In this document: positions 33,667 through 42,189 of the stretch, one piece after another
Layout of the letters: every line of letters starts with the position of its first letter
Numbering within the stretch: position 1 is the stretch's first letter
Origin: an uncultured Eubacteriales bacterium
GTDB lineage: Bacteria > Bacillota > Clostridia > Tissierellales > Peptoniphilaceae
Assembly (NCBI GenBank): GCA_900539725.1
Contig: UQDI01000009.1
Span: 1 to 64,000 of the forward strand
DNA: 64,000 nt
Direction: 5' to 3'
The notes under the pieces: generated by a model
Told to the model about the DNA's origin: nothing
The model's input: only the letters and a program-made list of their open reading frames with translations
Database searches by the model: none
Translations under genes and position numbers: made by a program

Positions 33667-34428
33667 ATGGAAAAAGAAAATTTCAGCCCGAAAGAGATAT
33701 TGTCCATGACCTTGGCGAGTGGGGTCAATAAGACTAAGCTAAGAGCGAGTTCACAGTTCTTCTTAGGCGTTCTAGCGGGCATGTATATAGCGATGGGCGG
33801 AGCGGCATCGACTATTGTCAATAGTCTTGGCAAAGGCTTTAATCCGCAAATAACAAGAGTACTAGTTGGTCTAACATTCACCATCGGCATAGTGGCCGTA
33901 GTAGTTGGCGGAGCAGAGCTCTTCACAGGCAATATACTTATGTTTGGAGCGAGACTTGATAAAAAAATTAAGCCGGGTTCACTCATAATTAATTGGGCAA
34001 AAGTTTATTTTTATAATTTTATAGGTGCACTGCTATTTGCATGTGTAGTTTATTATTCAAACATCTTATCCGATGGCACTAAGGAGCTCTTTGTCAACAT
34101 CTTTAACGCGAAGACTTCACAAGGCTTTTTCGAGCTCTTTGTAAAGGGCATTGGATGTAACTTGCTTGTGTGCTTGTCAGTTTGGCTTGCTACAGCAAGT
34201 AAAGAGATAACAGCAAAAGTATTTGCATCAGCATTTCCAGTAGCAATCTTTGTTATAGCAGGCTTCGAGCACTGCGTTGCCAATATGTTTTACTTGCCGA
34301 TAGCTATGATGATTAGCGGCACATTTGATCTGGCAGCAATGTTTCACAATTTGCTTCCGGTTACACTTGGCAATATCGCAGGCGGCATGATGCTTATCAC
34401 TATGTATTACTACGCTTATAAAGATTAA
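33667..34428 (+). CDS. Formate/nitrite transporter (FNT) family channel
   Basis: A 253-residue membrane protein with six hydrophobic segments and FNT motifs GMYIAMGGAAS, GGAELFTGN, KGIGCNLLVCLSVW and GFEHCVANMF (the central histidine region). Members conduct formate, nitrite, acetate or hydrosulfide as pentamers. In a PFOR/fermentation context formate or acetate export is plausible. The start lies only about 14 nt after the predicted transcription start. Confidence 0.9.
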   Translation: MEKENFSPKEILSMTLASGVNKTKLRASSQFFLGVLAGMYIAMGGAASTIVNSLGKGFNPQITRVLVGLTFTIGIVAVVVGGAELFTGNILMFGARLDKKIKPGSLIINWAKVYFYNFIGALLFACVVYYSNILSDGTKELFVNIFNAKTSQGFFELFVKGIGCNLLVCLSVWLATASKEITAKVFASAFPVAIFVIAGFEHCVANMFYLPIAMMISGTFDLAAMFHNLLPVTLGNIAGGMMLITMYYYAYKD

Positions 34429-34444
34429 TTAAATATATAGCATT

Positions 34445-34480
34445 AGAACAAGTACTTATACGAGCACTTGTTCTTTTTTT
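34445..34480 (+). terminator. Terminator of the FNT gene
   Basis: A 9-bp stem AGAACAAGT (34445-34453) and ACTTGTTCT (34466-34474) with seven T residues. Confidence 0.85.
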
Positions 34481-34485
34481 GCATC

Positions 34486-34512
34486 AAAAAAGGCCAAGCT
34501 ATATGCTTGACC
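34486..34512 (-). terminator. Terminator of the small SLH gene
   Basis: Minus-strand stem GGTCAAGC/GCTTGGCC (34512-34492, one G-T wobble pair) followed by six T residues. Confidence 0.8.
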
Positions 34513-34538
34513 ATGTAAATCGTTCTAATTATCTATTA

Positions 34539-35141
34539 CTATTTCTTTAAGTTTAATACTTTTAATAGGCTGAGCGTCGAGCCCTTCTTTGGAGTTTTCA
34601 GTGCGTTAGTCGTCATCAAAGCCATCTCGCCACGATTAAGAAAGTCATCAGGCTTTAGATCAAGATCATCCATAAGGCCATAAGTAACTGCGTAGTCAGA
34701 GACCATGTCCCACTTTTTTGCCTCGGATGAATAATCAAGTATCCTCAAGAGTATCGCTTGATACTGCCTAACAGTTACGTAGTCACCGTAGCCAAACTTG
34801 TCTTTTGTTACACCATGTATATAGCCGTTCGAAACAGCCCAGTTGATGTAAGGCAAGTAGACTTTGCTTGCACTCTTAAGATCAGTGAACTTTGTTTCGG
34901 AGCTATACTTTTTCGCTCTTTCTTCATCATTCATGAGCCTCGATAGTATAACTATGAGGTCCTCTCTCTTAAGATTCTTATCAAGCATCAAGTCGCCCGA
35001 TGAGTCACCTTGTATTATATTGTATGACTTAAGCTCTTCGGCACTCTTCTTGTACTTAGTCGCTACACTCGTTGCGAGTAGATTTGCACTAGCAAATATA
35101 ACTAAGACAAAAAAGAGGCAGAGCATAATTTTTTTCTTCAT
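34539..35141 (-). CDS. Secreted SLH-domain protein, small
   Basis: A protein of 200 residues. Residues 1-25 are a signal peptide (MKKKIMLCLFFVLVIFASANLLATS). The rest has SLH-like segments: YNIIQGDSSGDLMLDKNLKREDLIVILSRLM, FTDLKSASKVYLPYINWAVSNGYIHGV and GYGDYVTVRQYQAILLRIL. It has no other domain, so it may be an S-layer accessory or a minimal anchor. ATG at 35141 is preferred to GTG at 35150, which abuts the GGAGTGG site. It is divergent from the large SLH protein. Confidence 0.85.
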   Translation of the reverse strand: MKKKIMLCLFFVLVIFASANLLATSVATKYKKSAEELKSYNIIQGDSSGDLMLDKNLKREDLIVILSRLMNDEERAKKYSSETKFTDLKSASKVYLPYINWAVSNGYIHGVTKDKFGYGDYVTVRQYQAILLRILDYSSEAKKWDMVSDYAVTYGLMDDLDLKPDDFLNRGEMALMTTNALKTPKKGSTLSLLKVLNLKK

Positions 35142-35343
35142 GCATACCACTCCACTTATATTATACTACATATATGAGGCTTAATATGTTAAGTTCGTGT
35201 TACAAAACACGTTTTTTATTGATAATTACTTAATAAAGGCAGATTTTTAACTAGATTGTAATAATTTTTTCATATTTTTTATGTTATAATGAGTACATAA
35301 GAAGTAGTAATTACTTATGATTAGTTATGAAAGGAGCAAAAAC

Positions 35344-37548
35344 ATGAAAAATAACTTAAAAAGAGTATTTAGTTTAGTACTCGCACTTATGCTATGTATT
35401 ACATTTATACCTATGACTACAGCAAGTGCAAAAACTTTTAAAGACGTGCCTACATCACATTGGGCATACACTTACATCAACGAGATGAGTAATCAAGGAT
35501 ATATATCAGGTTATCCTAATGGAACATTTAAACCAAGAAAGAATATCACATTCTTAGAAGCAATGAGGTTTGCAGCTATACTTACACAATACGATGCGAA
35601 CGCATTACAAGCTGCAAGACAAGTTTGGCAAAGTAAAGTTGTTGCACTAGGCGTTCCTAAGTGGGCACAAGACAATGTTGTTAAGTGCTTAGCAAAGGGC
35701 GTAGTTGATATGAAGACACTTGAAGCAGCTAAGAAGAACAAGATGTTCACAACAGACAAGGCAGTAAGTAGAGTTAATCTAGCAGAATACTTTGCAAAGG
35801 CTATGGGAGTTAAGTCAACTGATCCAGTTATTGCACTTCCATTTAAGGACGTAAAAGATATTCCTGAACACTTAAGAGCTCATGTAGCTGGCCTTATAGA
35901 TGCAGGAGTTATTTCTCCACAAGGCGCTGGAAAAGGATATTTCTATCCAAGACAAGCTGTTAAGAGAGAACAAGTTGCTAGGATGGTTTACGCAGCACTT
36001 CAATATCAAGCAAAAAATACAAACCCAGTTAACCCAGTTAATCCAGTAAACCCTGTAAATCCAGTTAATCCAACACCAACAGTAGTTACAGGTACAATTA
36101 AGGAAATCTCTGTAACAGGCATCACAGCTATCATGCTAGTAAACGACAACACAGCTAATGGTAAGGTATTCTCAGTAGATGCATCAACAGTTATTACAGT
36201 TGATGGAAGCATTGGCAATATCTCAAGCTTATTAGTAGGACAAAATGTTACAGTTACAGCAAATTCAGCTTTAGGCGTAATGCAAGCTAAGTCAATCAAC
36301 GCTAAGGGAGTAGAATTTAGCCTTGAAGGTGAAGTAACAAACGTTGACAACTCAAATAAAGAAATAAAGATTTCTTATACAGACAATAATAAGAACAAAG
36401 TTTCAAGAGTATTTAAAGTAGATTCTAATTCATCAATCACTATGAATAACAGAACTAGAGATTTAGTAGACATCAAGAATGGCGCTCAAGTTAAGGCAAC
36501 TATCCGCAACAATATTGTTAAAACACTTGAAGTAACTTCATCATCAGATGATTACAAGGGATATATAAAGAAATTAACTTCTAGAGACATCACTATAGTT
36601 TCATTAAATGGTAGAGAAAACACTTATAGAATACCAAGCAGAGATACTGATTATGAAATTTATGACGGCAGATACAATTCTGGAAAATATTCTAGAGATC
36701 GTAAGTTGTCATACAGCGAACTAGAAAGACTTGGTTCAGTATATGTTGAAATCGAAACAGACGCTAGATATAACAATGAAGTTTCTTACATTGAAGTACG
36801 CGATGGCTTTGATAACGAATACATCGTATATAGAAATAACGATAAAGGAAGAAGCCGTGACCAATGGCAAATAGAATTATATCCAAAGGACTCAACAAAT
36901 AGCTATAGAGACAGAGAAACTTACTACTATGATTACGATTTAAGAGCAGATAACTTTGACTCAAGAAGCGGCGTAAGAGTAAGAGATATAGGTGAAGGAT
37001 CAAGAGTAGTTATCTTAGAAAAAGATAAAGACGTTATTAAGAAGATTATGGTTATTGATTCAAGATATAACAATGGATATAGCTACAATGATAATTATAT
37101 CTATGGTAAAGTAACAAGAAAAGGAGGTACTTATTTAGAAGTATCAGATAATTACTCTAGTAAAGATTATATTATAGATTCTAGCATTTCATTGACAGGC
37201 ATAACAGAAGGCTACTCTTATTATTTCAAAGTTAGTGATAAAAATGGTAGACCAAAACTAATAACTTGGTCTGAAAAAGAACCAAGCGACTTTAGAAATA
37301 ATAGTAGATATGGATATGACAAAAGTATAACTATCAAATATATTTGGTCAAAAAATAGTAGCAATTCAATTGATTTAACAGATAGTAATGGTAACGACTA
37401 TTATATTGATAGAAAAACTGATGTATCTGGATATTATAGGGATTTTTATGAATTGAGAGATGCAGACAGCAGATATGTTGAAGGTTTAAAAGCTGATATA
37501 ACTTTAAGCAGTAGCGGATATATAAGTAAAATATATATTTACAAATAA
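35344..37548 (+). CDS. S-layer homology domain surface protein
   Basis: A 734-residue exported protein. Signal peptide about 1-30 (ending ASAK), then three SLH repeats (FKDVPTSHWAYTYINEM...; VPKWAQDNVVKCLAKGVV...; FKDVKDIPEHLRAHVAGLIDAGVI...) to about residue 222. A linker of repeated PVN triplets precedes the C-terminal 500 residues of beta-rich, Y/S/R/D-rich modules with repeated cores such as GKVTRKGGTYLEVSDN, resembling DUF5666-like OB domains. SLH repeats bind pyruvylated wall polymer. An extended -10 (TGTTATAAT, 35285-35290) lies upstream. It may be a main S-layer component; strong codon bias fits high expression. Confidence 0.88.
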   Translation: MKNNLKRVFSLVLALMLCITFIPMTTASAKTFKDVPTSHWAYTYINEMSNQGYISGYPNGTFKPRKNITFLEAMRFAAILTQYDANALQAARQVWQSKVVALGVPKWAQDNVVKCLAKGVVDMKTLEAAKKNKMFTTDKAVSRVNLAEYFAKAMGVKSTDPVIALPFKDVKDIPEHLRAHVAGLIDAGVISPQGAGKGYFYPRQAVKREQVARMVYAALQYQAKNTNPVNPVNPVNPVNPVNPTPTVVTGTIKEISVTGITAIMLVNDNTANGKVFSVDASTVITVDGSIGNISSLLVGQNVTVTANSALGVMQAKSINAKGVEFSLEGEVTNVDNSNKEIKISYTDNNKNKVSRVFKVDSNSSITMNNRTRDLVDIKNGAQVKATIRNNIVKTLEVTSSSDDYKGYIKKLTSRDITIVSLNGRENTYRIPSRDTDYEIYDGRYNSGKYSRDRKLSYSELERLGSVYVEIETDARYNNEVSYIEVRDGFDNEYIVYRNNDKGRSRDQWQIELYPKDSTNSYRDRETYYYDYDLRADNFDSRSGVRVRDIGEGSRVVILEKDKDVIKKIMVIDSRYNNGYSYNDNYIYGKVTRKGGTYLEVSDNYSSKDYIIDSSISLTGITEGYSYYFKVSDKNGRPKLITWSEKEPSDFRNNSRYGYDKSITIKYIWSKNSSNSIDLTDSNGNDYYIDRKTDVSGYYRDFYELRDADSRYVEGLKADITLSSSGYISKIYIYK

Positions 37549-37571
37549 TTCAATAAAATAAACTATAGAAA

Positions 37572-37604
37572 AAATCTTAGGGCATTTTGTCCTAAGATTT
37601 TTTT
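37572..37604 (+). terminator. Terminator of the S-layer gene
   Basis: Stem AAATCTTAGG (37572-37581) and CCTAAGATTT (37591-37600), followed by seven T residues counting from the stem. Confidence 0.85.
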
Positions 37605-37619
37605 GCGTTAAAAGCATTT

Positions 37620-37765
37620 TTTTTAAATTCATTTTCACAAAACTATTTCCATTAATCCATTTACTTAAAAAATTATTTCACAAAAAGCATTTTTATTATA
37701 ATGGCAAAACTATTTCTATAAGAGTGGCAAATCTATTCTCAAAAATCTTAAGCAATTAGCAAAAA
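37620..37765. repeat. Degenerate CAAAA-containing repeat tract
   Basis: Four or five diverged units follow each other: TTCACAAAACTATTTCCAT, TTTCACAAAAAGCATTTT, ATGGCAAAACTATTTCTAT and GTGGCAAATCTATTCTC. They are spaced irregularly (about 23-45 bp) and contain no ORF. Possibly remnants of a small dispersed repeat, related to the more structured tract before nifJ. Confidence 0.4.
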
Positions 37766-37770
37766 AATAA

Positions 37771-37799
37771 TTGTAATAATTTTACTCATATGTTATAAT
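37771..37799 (+). promoter_or_regulatory. Promoter of the DUF1846 gene
   Basis: TTGTAA (37771-37776), a 17-bp spacer and extended TGTTATAAT (-10 at 37794-37799), 17 bp before the start codon. Confidence 0.75.
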
Positions 37800-37816
37800 C
37801 AAAACGAGGTGAAAAG

Positions 37817-39295
37817 ATGAAACTAGGTTTTTCGAATGAATTATATATAAAAGAACAAAGCGACTATATCCTTAAGAGGGTTGAAAAGTTTGAGAAGCTT
37901 TATATGGAGTTTGGCGGTAAGCTTATAGGTGACAAGCACGCGCAAAGAGTTTTGCCTGGCTACGATGAAGACGTCAAGACTGTCTTACTTGAGAAGTTAA
38001 AGGACAGGATGGAGGTCATCATCACTATACATGCTCAAGACATCATATCAAACAAGCTTAACAACAACACTGGCCTAACATATGAGAGAGAAGCAATCAG
38101 ACTTATCGAGAGACTTAAGGCAAAGGGCATTAAGATCAACAGCGTTGTTATCAACCGTTATAAAAAGGACGAAAATGTTGATAAGTTTAAAGAATATATG
38201 GAAGCAAGAGGCATGAGGGTTTATCTCCATGACAAGACTGAGGGCTTCCCTAATGACGTTGACAAGATACTTTCTGAAGATGGTTTTGGCAAGCATCCAT
38301 ACATTGAAACGACTATGCCGATCATCGTGGTAACTGGCCCGGGACCTGGCAGCGGCAAGATGACTACATGTCTTTCGCAGCTATATCACGAGTATAAGCG
38401 CGGTGTCAAAGCTGGTTATGCAAAGTTCGAGACTTTCCCAGTTTGGAACCTGCCTTTAAAGCACGAGCTAAACCTTGCTTATGAGGCGGCGACTGCTGAC
38501 CTTAGCGATGTTAATCAAATCGACCCATATCATTTACAAGCATATGGCGAGATTTCAGTAAATTACAACAGAGACGTACAAGCCTTTCCTATATTAAAGA
38601 AGATACTTGATAGAATCATGGGTGAGGAGTTCTACAAATCACCAACTGACATGGGCGTCAATAGAATCAAGTCAGGTATCATTGATGAAGAAGTAGTTAA
38701 AGAAGCATCGAGACAAGAAATTATCAGAAGATACTTAAAGGCACTACTTACTTATAAGATGACTAATCAAAAGAAGGACGAAGCTCAAAGAATCAAAACG
38801 CTTATGGAAGAGCTTAATCTTACTGTTGAGGACAGAAAATCTTTAGTTGCTGCAAGAAATAAAAAGGCTGAACTAATCAATATGGGTATCACTAACTCAA
38901 ATGTCACAGCTATCGAATATGAAGATACTATCATAACTGGTAGAGACGGCGAACTTATGGATTCAGCCGCAGCTGCTGTACTTAATCTACTTAAGTATAT
39001 ATCGAATATACCAGACGATTTGCACTTGATAGACAAGGCGATACTTGAACCAATAAAGGAAGTAAAGGGCATAATTGAAAAGAAAGAAAGTCCTTTACTA
39101 AATGTCGAAGAGGTTTTAATCTGCTTAGCGACATCAAAGATGTTTAATCCGAGCGCCAAGCTATGTATAGACAATCTATCTAAGATAAGAAACTTAAGAG
39201 CGCACTCAACAGCTATGCTTAATCTAACAGACATAGAACTATTTAGAAAGTTAAATATAGACCTAACAAGCGATTACGTCGATACAAAATTTTAA
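37817..39295 (+). CDS. DUF1846 domain-containing protein
   Basis: A 492-residue member of the DUF1846 family, common in Firmicutes and of unknown function. The N-terminal region (KLGFSNELYIKEQSDYILKRVEKF) and the glycine-rich VVTGPGPGSGKMTTCLSQLYHEYKRG loop (about 172-197), which resembles a nucleotide-binding loop, are diagnostic. GAGGTGA site before the ATG. Monocistronic with its own promoter and terminator. Confidence 0.9.
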   Translation: MKLGFSNELYIKEQSDYILKRVEKFEKLYMEFGGKLIGDKHAQRVLPGYDEDVKTVLLEKLKDRMEVIITIHAQDIISNKLNNNTGLTYEREAIRLIERLKAKGIKINSVVINRYKKDENVDKFKEYMEARGMRVYLHDKTEGFPNDVDKILSEDGFGKHPYIETTMPIIVVTGPGPGSGKMTTCLSQLYHEYKRGVKAGYAKFETFPVWNLPLKHELNLAYEAATADLSDVNQIDPYHLQAYGEISVNYNRDVQAFPILKKILDRIMGEEFYKSPTDMGVNRIKSGIIDEEVVKEASRQEIIRRYLKALLTYKMTNQKKDEAQRIKTLMEELNLTVEDRKSLVAARNKKAELINMGITNSNVTAIEYEDTIITGRDGELMDSAAAAVLNLLKYISNIPDDLHLIDKAILEPIKEVKGIIEKKESPLLNVEEVLICLATSKMFNPSAKLCIDNLSKIRNLRAHSTAMLNLTDIELFRKLNIDLTSDYVDTKF

Positions 39296-39302
39296 AAAAT
39301 AC

Positions 39303-39335
39303 AAAACTCCTGATCAAACGATTAGGAGTTTTCTT
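39303..39335 (+). terminator. Terminator of the DUF1846 gene
   Basis: Stem AAAACTCCT (39303-39311) and AGGAGTTTT (39324-39332) followed by CTTTG. Confidence 0.75.
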
Positions 39336-39340
39336 TGCAT

Positions 39341-39371
39341 AAAAATGGTCAAGCTCTTAATGAGTTTGACC
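39341..39371 (-). terminator. Terminator of the DegV gene
   Basis: Minus-strand stem GGTCAAACTC/GAGCTTGACC (39371-39347, one wobble pair) followed by ATTTTT. Confidence 0.8.
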
Positions 39372-39381
39372 AAATATAAGT

Positions 39382-40254
39382 TTATCTTGTTTCGTCTAAG
39401 TAAGCGATGGCAACAGCACCAGGTCCCAAGTGAGCACCTATTGCTGGGCCTATCTCTCTAATGATGACATCTTTAGTATCGACTTCAGATGATATCATGT
39501 CAAAAAGTTTTTGAGCGCCTTCAATGTTGTCAGTGTGACCAACTATTGCGTGTTTCAATACATCAGGATTTTTCTTAGCATCTTCTATGAAAGTATTGCT
39601 TAGCTTCTTATATATCTTTGCCTCGCCACGTACCTTGTCCTTAAGAGCTAAAGCACCATCGTCGTCATCACCAAGCAGCGGCTTGATGTTTAAGACTTGG
39701 CCAACATTCTTCACGGTCTTAGAAATTCTTCCACCCATGAATAAGTAGTTTAAGTCATCAACAGTGAAGAGATGAACTACCTTGCCACTAATCTCATTTG
39801 CTCTTTTTTCAAGCTCGTCAAGTGAGTAGCCCTTGTTTTTCTTTTCAATTATATCTCTAACTATGATTTGCTCACCTATAGTCATCGACTTTGAGTTGAT
39901 TGAGACCATGCGTCTTTCGGGATACTTTTCTTCAAGCATCTTAATCGCCATGCGCGATGTATCCCAAGCTGTTGTAAGTCCATAGGAAAGGCAGATGTAG
40001 ATAAAGTCTTCGCCTTCCTTACATACTTTTTCAAAGCCTTCTAGGTATTGGTTTAGATTGATCTGACTAGTCTTAAAAATCTTACCCTTTCTCATAGCTT
40101 TATATATATCAGAGCGCTTTATATCAAGTCCGTCACGTAGGATGGTCTCCACATCATCTGTGTCAAAAACACTGACATACAATGCTTCGAGATCAAATTC
40201 TTTTATTTCTTCTTGCATGAAATCACTCGCACTATCAATTATAATTCTTGTCAT
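39382..40254 (-). CDS. DegV family fatty-acid-binding protein
   Basis: A 290-residue two-domain DegV protein. The IIIDSASD N-terminal motif, KTSQIN (lipid carboxylate-binding serine region), SYGLTTAWDTSRMA and the conserved VDDLNYLFMGGRISKT are present. Family members (such as FakB) bind fatty acids for phosphorylation by FakA; no fakA is nearby. Own promoter and terminator on the minus strand. Confidence 0.93.
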   Translation of the reverse strand: MTRIIIDSASDFMQEEIKEFDLEALYVSVFDTDDVETILRDGLDIKRSDIYKAMRKGKIFKTSQINLNQYLEGFEKVCKEGEDFIYICLSYGLTTAWDTSRMAIKMLEEKYPERRMVSINSKSMTIGEQIIVRDIIEKKNKGYSLDELEKRANEISGKVVHLFTVDDLNYLFMGGRISKTVKNVGQVLNIKPLLGDDDDGALALKDKVRGEAKIYKKLSNTFIEDAKKNPDVLKHAIVGHTDNIEGAQKLFDMISSEVDTKDVIIREIGPAIGAHLGPGAVAIAYLDETR

Positions 40255-40277
40255 TTTTTACCTCTCTCATACGATTA

Positions 40278-40306
40278 ATTATAACATATAAATTTATTAA
40301 AGACAA
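40278..40306 (-). promoter_or_regulatory. Promoter of the DegV gene
   Basis: Minus strand TTGTCT (40306-40301), a 17-bp spacer ending TGT and TATAAT (40283-40278). Confidence 0.75.
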
Positions 40307-40416
40307 GATAAATGTTATGCACATTTAAAGCAATTTGTACAAATAATATATTTTTAAGTCCATATATTAAAAAATCTTCGTATGTGGTATAATACATATA
40401 TAAGGGAGGTTTTATA

Positions 40417-42189
40417 ATGTCAATTGACGATAGAGTTAAAAGTTTAAGAGAATTAATGAAGAAAAACGGCATCACTATGTATATAGTTGCCACAGCGGAC
40501 CCACACATGAACGAGTATCTTTCTGATCACTACAAGGATAGAGTCTTCATATCAGGCTTTACTGGCTCACAAGGCAATGTCATCATCACTATGGATAAGG
40601 CAATGCTATGGGCGGACGGAAGATATCACGTTCAAGCAGAAAATCAATTAAAGGGCACTTCATATGAGCTATATAAATGGGGCAAGCCAGGCGTTCCGAC
40701 ATTTATGGAATATCTTAGAGATAGCGTAGCTAAGGGCGAAGTGATTGGCTTTAATGGCAAAACTTTTTCTGAAGCGATGTTTGAAAGGATAGAGGACCTT
40801 GTTGATGGTAGGGACGTTAAGTTCGTTGACGACGTTGACCTTATTTCAGAGATTTGGACTGATAGACCAGCTCTTAAGAAGGACAAAGCCTTTATACTAT
40901 CAGACGAAGAAGCTGGTGAAAGCATTAAAGATAAGCTAAAAAGATTTAGAGAAGCGCTTAAAGAAGAAGGCGCCGACCTTAGCATAATCGCTTCACTTGA
41001 TGACATCTGCTGGCTATATAATATCAGAGCAAACGATATACAAGACTCACCAGTATTAATTTCTTACGCTTACATTGATTTTGATAAGGCAGCCATCTAC
41101 ACAGATCTTGATAAGCTTGATGATGCCATAATCAAGGCACTTAATGCACAAGGCGTTGAAGTTAAGGCGTATGAAGCTTTTGAAGATGATTTGAGAAAGA
41201 TCAAAGACAAGACTATTTATCTAGATGAAAATAAAATCAATAGATATATGTTTAAGTTAATCGAAGACGACAACTACGTTATAGACGACATAAACATCAC
41301 TACAAAGTTTAAAGCAGTTAAAAATGATACTGAAATTAAAAATATAAAGAAGGCGCACATAACTGATGGCGTTGCTATAGCGAGATTCATGAAGTGGCTT
41401 AAGGAGTCTGATAAGACTGAGCTTGATGAGCTTACAGTTCAAGACAAACTTCATGACTTTAGAGCAATGTCAGAAGATTTCTTAGAAGAAAGCTTCGATA
41501 CTATCTGCGGTTACGCTGACAATGGCGCAATCGTTCACTATATGTCAAGTGAAGAGACTAACAAAAAGCTTGAAGCAAAGGGACTTTTACTTGTTGATAG
41601 CGGCGGACAATATAAGTTTGGTACAACAGACATCACTAGAACTATGGCGATGGGCGATTTGACAGATGAAGAAAGAACTGGATTTACTCTAGTTTTAAAG
41701 GGTTTCATCAGACTTATGAGCGTTGTATTTAAGAAAGGCACTAAGGGATCTTCACTAGATCTATTAGCAAGACTAGACCTTTACAAAAACCAAATGGATT
41801 ACCTTCACGGCACTGGTCACGGCGTTGGCTACTTACTAAATGTTCATGAAGGACCACACAATATTTCATCTAGATATAATGACGTAGACCTAGTTAAGAA
41901 CATGATTTTCAGTGTTGAACCAGGCGTTTATGAAGACGGTAAATATGGTGTTAGAACTGAAAACCTTGTTTATGTTGAAGATGCAGGCACAAGTAAATAC
42001 GGTGACTTCTTTAGACTTGAGCCACTAACATACGCTCCTATTGACAAGGACGCTATAGATAAGGATATGCTTACAGCTGAAGAAATATCGTGGCTAAACG
42101 ATTATCATAAAGCTGTTTACGAAAAAGTAAGTCCATTATTAAATGAAGACGAAAAAGCTTGGCTAAAAAAGGCGACAAGTGAAATTTAA
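40417..42189 (+). CDS. M24 family aminopeptidase P (Xaa-Pro aminopeptidase)
   Basis: A 590-residue three-domain aminopeptidase P of the long type. N-terminal creatinase domains (FTGSQGNVIITMDKAMLWADGRY) precede the pita-bread domain with dimetal ligands in LLVDSGGQYKFGTTDITRTM, HGTGHGVGYLLNVHEGPH, FSVEPGVYEDGKYGVRTEN and the final glutamate. It removes N-terminal residues before proline. GGGAGG site and an extended -10 (40388-40393) upstream. The stop overlaps the uvrC start by one base. Confidence 0.94.
   Translation: MSIDDRVKSLRELMKKNGITMYIVATADPHMNEYLSDHYKDRVFISGFTGSQGNVIITMDKAMLWADGRYHVQAENQLKGTSYELYKWGKPGVPTFMEYLRDSVAKGEVIGFNGKTFSEAMFERIEDLVDGRDVKFVDDVDLISEIWTDRPALKKDKAFILSDEEAGESIKDKLKRFREALKEEGADLSIIASLDDICWLYNIRANDIQDSPVLISYAYIDFDKAAIYTDLDKLDDAIIKALNAQGVEVKAYEAFEDDLRKIKDKTIYLDENKINRYMFKLIEDDNYVIDDINITTKFKAVKNDTEIKNIKKAHITDGVAIARFMKWLKESDKTELDELTVQDKLHDFRAMSEDFLEESFDTICGYADNGAIVHYMSSEETNKKLEAKGLLLVDSGGQYKFGTTDITRTMAMGDLTDEERTGFTLVLKGFIRLMSVVFKKGTKGSSLDLLARLDLYKNQMDYLHGTGHGVGYLLNVHEGPHNISSRYNDVDLVKNMIFSVEPGVYEDGKYGVRTENLVYVEDAGTSKYGDFFRLEPLTYAPIDKDAIDKDMLTAEEISWLNDYHKAVYEKVSPLLNEDEKAWLKKATSEI

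Noticed and set aside
37620..37765. CRISPR array
   Set aside because: Units are too short, too diverged and irregularly spaced, without unique spacers of constant length or cas genes nearby.
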